Source: Perkinsus marinus ATCC 50983 (taxonomy: Eukaryota; Perkinsozoa; Perkinsida; Perkinsidae). From it: a stretch of DNA of 64,000 nt. Numbering within the stretch: position 1 is the stretch's first letter; every line of letters begins with the position of its first letter. The stretch covers positions 50,335 to 114,334 of the forward strand of contig NW_003206478.1 of NCBI RefSeq assembly GCF_000006405.1, written 5' to 3'. The position numbers and the translations under genes are program-made. This document shows positions 61,740 through 64,000 of the stretch, piece by piece. The notes beneath the pieces are model-generated. The model was not told where the DNA came from. It made no database searches and saw only the letters and a list, made by a program, of their open reading frames with translations.

Positions 61740-62611
61740 GTCCCCGCCTGCTTACCATTCCCAAGGGCCACCGTTCCCTCTCGTACGTTTCTAGTTCCCA
61801 AAAGACCCGTCGAGACAGTCTTGATCACAAGGACGTACCTAAAAGGGTAGTTATTTTAACCTTTTCGTGCCTCATTTCGTCTTCAGTTCAACCTTCGATC
61901 GACCGATACTTTTGTAGACAGTCATTTATCACGTGGCGCTCATCGCACGACACTGATGCTAAGGAGTATACCGTATTCCTACACCCCGAGGGAGCTCTTG
62001 GATGAACTCGTTCAAAAAATCGGTTTCCAGGGCGAGTAAGTTTGCTACTCAAGTGGAGAATTATTTCCAAATCAGATATGACTTTTTCTACTTACCTGTT
62101 AACAGCAAGCTTTCTTGTAATGTCGGTTACGCGTTTATGAATTTCCGCAATCCTCAATACTGCGAGCTGTTCAAAGAAGCTTTCTCTCATCACACTTTCG
62201 AGAAAGCTGTCCGCGGTAAAAAAGTCGTCGGTCAGGTACGCCTTTCCACGTGTGTTTTTTTCATTAGTTTCTCTCTGTCAGGCATCATATGCTCATGTAC
62301 AAGGTCTAGATGCGAACTTGAAATACCTCAAGTGCACTCGTGTCGGCAGTCTCCCCGCTAAAAAGTCTGTTGCGGAGTTGTTCGCGCCCATGGTATTTGT
62401 CGATGGTCGTGACGAGCCCATGAGCGTACAAGAATTCTACAAGCTGCAAGAAGAACTCTTGACCGGCGTTTCTACAACTTCGTCGACTGAACCCGCTGAA
62501 GACATTTTCCTCGATTTGGACGAATCAGAGCAGCTGCTCAAATGCTTACAGGAGTTGGTTGATTTCTCGCCACCTTCGACTCCTGTATCCGGCAACCCAT
62601 TCGACATATGA
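61740..62611 (+). CDS. Mei2-like RNA-binding protein (C-terminal RRM)
   Basis: Likely binds RNA in differentiation control. Phase-consistent exons: about 61740-61846, 61887-62035, 62076-62235, 62282-62611. The RRM carries RTTLMLRSIPYSYTPRELLD (RNP2-like, equivalent to TTVMIRNIPNKYT), EYDFFYLPVNSKLSCNVGYA and FMNFRNPQYCELFKEAF, the hallmark of the Mei2 C-terminal RRM, followed by ASYAHVQGLDANLKYL. After it comes an acidic tail with ELVDFSPPSTPVSGNPFDI at the stop. The first exon and start codon are not identified; an ATG at 61,569 lies upstream in open sequence. Confidence 0.85.
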
Positions 62612-63476
62612 ACATCTCTAGATGCTACTAATTTTTCTACTTTCTCGCGAACTCGTCAAGTAGTGCTTTGTAGATTCTCGTGAGGAAAATATGTTGTACA
62701 ATACGAAGTCGACTTGGCTTCATGGGGTTGCTCAACAATCCCGGCATGTGGTAAATATCTTCATCATTTCCATCCTCCTCTAGAGGGGAATTTTCACTTC
62801 ACTCAGTGGAGTTGCTTCTGAAGGGTCTTATGGCCCGAAAGTAGTCATGTATCGTATTACAAAACTCCGTTGAATACATTTTTACTCATGTTTCGTTTAC
62901 CACTGCATCCTCAATCTGTCGTGTTCATATGTGAATTACACAAGGATATTATCAACCACCTAGATGTGATTAGTAATATCCATTGAATTGCCACAACCCC
63001 ACTTCGAGAAAAAATCATCCCAACGGGGGTATCCACCAGTACTTTTCATCCTTCATGTACAATACCATTCACAAATAAAACCCCTTTGCGATTACGCGGT
63101 AATTGACACTTTGGGTAAGAACGGTAATCCGGCGTTTGATAAAAACTAAGCACACCAATCGAATATCAGCGACGGCAGCCAAGTTATACCTTTTGTTTAC
63201 AAATCGTCACTGCCCGCAAACTTGTGTGAGCTTAGCTTTCTTTGCATCGCCCTTTAGATGAAATTATGGCATTTTTATATCACTCTAGTTTGATGGGCGA
63301 GTTATGAATGCCCGTTGTGCTTACCGTTCTCGGAGAGATTTTATTTCGCATTCTCGTGACCAATATGAATTCACTAATAAACTCAACCAGAGAACTGCAA
63401 GAAATAAGGTTCGATAAGTTAGACTCTACTCTGATTTTGTGGCGCGTGACACAATACAATTACTGTGAAATCTCTC
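62612..63476. other. intergenic stretch between convergent genes
   Basis: No gene, tRNA or A/B element seen; AT-rich 3' flanks. Confidence 0.5.
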
Positions 63477-63882
63477 TCACCACCAATAGCGAACACGTGG
63501 GGCACCTTTACCGTCTGAAAACCGACAACATATCACATCGCTCCGCCTCCAATTGTCATTACATTCTTTTCCCTTTCCCTTTCCCTTGCCATAAGGCGGA
63601 TAATAGTAACCACCCATTGTCGACCACCCCTTCCCCTTGCCAACAGGTACATAATAGTAATACCCATCGTAATAGTCCCAGGACCCATAGCCTCCACGAT
63701 AGCCCTTACCACTACCCTGAGGAAAGAATTATCATTATCCAGTGTTATATAACAACTAATAATTATTATATACCACACTTCCGCGAAATTACCTTTCTCC
63801 CCTTGCCTTTTCGACCGCCATATCTCGGCGCCTCTCCGAAGTCAGACTCAGAGTTCCTGACAACACAATCACGATCCACCAT
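63477..63882 (-). CDS. small Gly/Lys/Tyr-rich protein
   Basis: Two exons, 63793-63882 and 63477-63716. It opens MVDRDCVVRNSESDFGEAPR and continues with low-complexity runs such as KGYRGGYGSWDYYDGYYYYV and YYYPPYGKGKGKGKE. Such sequence is common in RNA-binding or condensate-forming tails. Its second exon may have a further splice near 63,500, so the C-terminus is uncertain. Confidence 0.5.
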
Positions 63883-63935
63883 GAAAAACGAAACCAATAT
63901 TGATGACGAAAAAGAAAACATCATTGCGCGAGTCA

Positions 63936-64000
63936 ATACCCTTCGTGGTCGCTCTCGTCAACCTCCGAATCTGGCAAGGGCTCTTGATACCCCGGCTTGG
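63936..64000 (-). CDS. C-terminal end of an unknown protein, partial
   Basis: Minus-strand frame ending PGYQEPLPDSEVDESDHEGY then a stop near 63,936. The acidic ending looks coding, but only about 21 codons are in the window. Confidence 0.25.

Noticed and set aside
1-64000. CRISPR arrays, operons or prophage
   Set aside because: The repeats are irregular and intronic, genes have introns and mixed strands; nothing prokaryotic is present.

Overview
This is nuclear DNA of a unicellular eukaryote. Genes carry many short GT-AG introns, all three stop codons are used, strands are mixed, there is no operon layout, and introns are crowded with small repeats. The gene set (ribophorin II, eukaryotic queuine tRNA-ribosyltransferase, a mitochondrial RAP protein, a Mei2-type RRM, a SulP transporter, beta-1,4-galactosyltransferase 7, a COPI-associated protein with EF-hands, a bacterial-type phosphotransacetylase) fits an alveolate protist. 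Perkinsus is my best guess, not proven. For the main genes I checked splice phase exon by exon; those models are labelled as phase-consistent.

Layout. 1-705: 3' part of a phosphate acetyltransferase gene (-). 1.3-3.0 kb: ribophorin II (-). 4.7 kb: tRNA-Ala. 5.4-15.1 kb: two tandem paralogous genes (-) for secreted, single-pass membrane proteins with matching exon modules. 15.5-16.0 kb: an orphan exon-like ORF (-). 16.5-22.2 kb: COPI-associated/EF-hand membrane protein (-). 22.4-28.4 kb: large VTT/DedA-like multi-pass membrane protein (+). 29.5-30.4 kb: small membrane coiled-coil protein (+). 30.6-32.5 kb: B4GALT7-like glycosyltransferase (+) with a tRNA-Val inside one intron. 33.9-34.3 kb: unknown exons (+). 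35.3-43.2 kb: a 5'-truncated LINE split by a young, full-length LTR retrotransposon. 43.2-45.9 kb: retroelement fossils and a duplication. 45.9-48.4 kb: queuine tRNA-ribosyltransferase (-). 48.7 kb: tRNA-Ile. 49.1-56.3 kb: 22-exon RAP-domain protein (+). 57.2-61.1 kb: SulP transporter with STAS and IQ (-). 61.7-62.6 kb: Mei2-like RRM (+). 63.5-63.9 kb: small Gly/Lys/Tyr-rich protein (-).

The most striking feature is what fills the introns. Three sequence classes occur almost only in introns: (1) tRNA-like sequences with a recognisable T-arm/B-box, about 18 besides three intact tRNA genes, some being nearly the whole of a 51-92 nt intron; (2) element A, about 20 copies of a short inverted-repeat element ending GGAGTTTCACC, two of which nearly fill SulP introns; (3) element B, about 28 copies of a 100-190 bp element starting CAGTGTTGGAATAT, several of which span an intron from near the donor to near the acceptor, in either orientation. 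Together they look like intron-colonising or intron-creating (introner-like) elements, one class apparently of tRNA origin.
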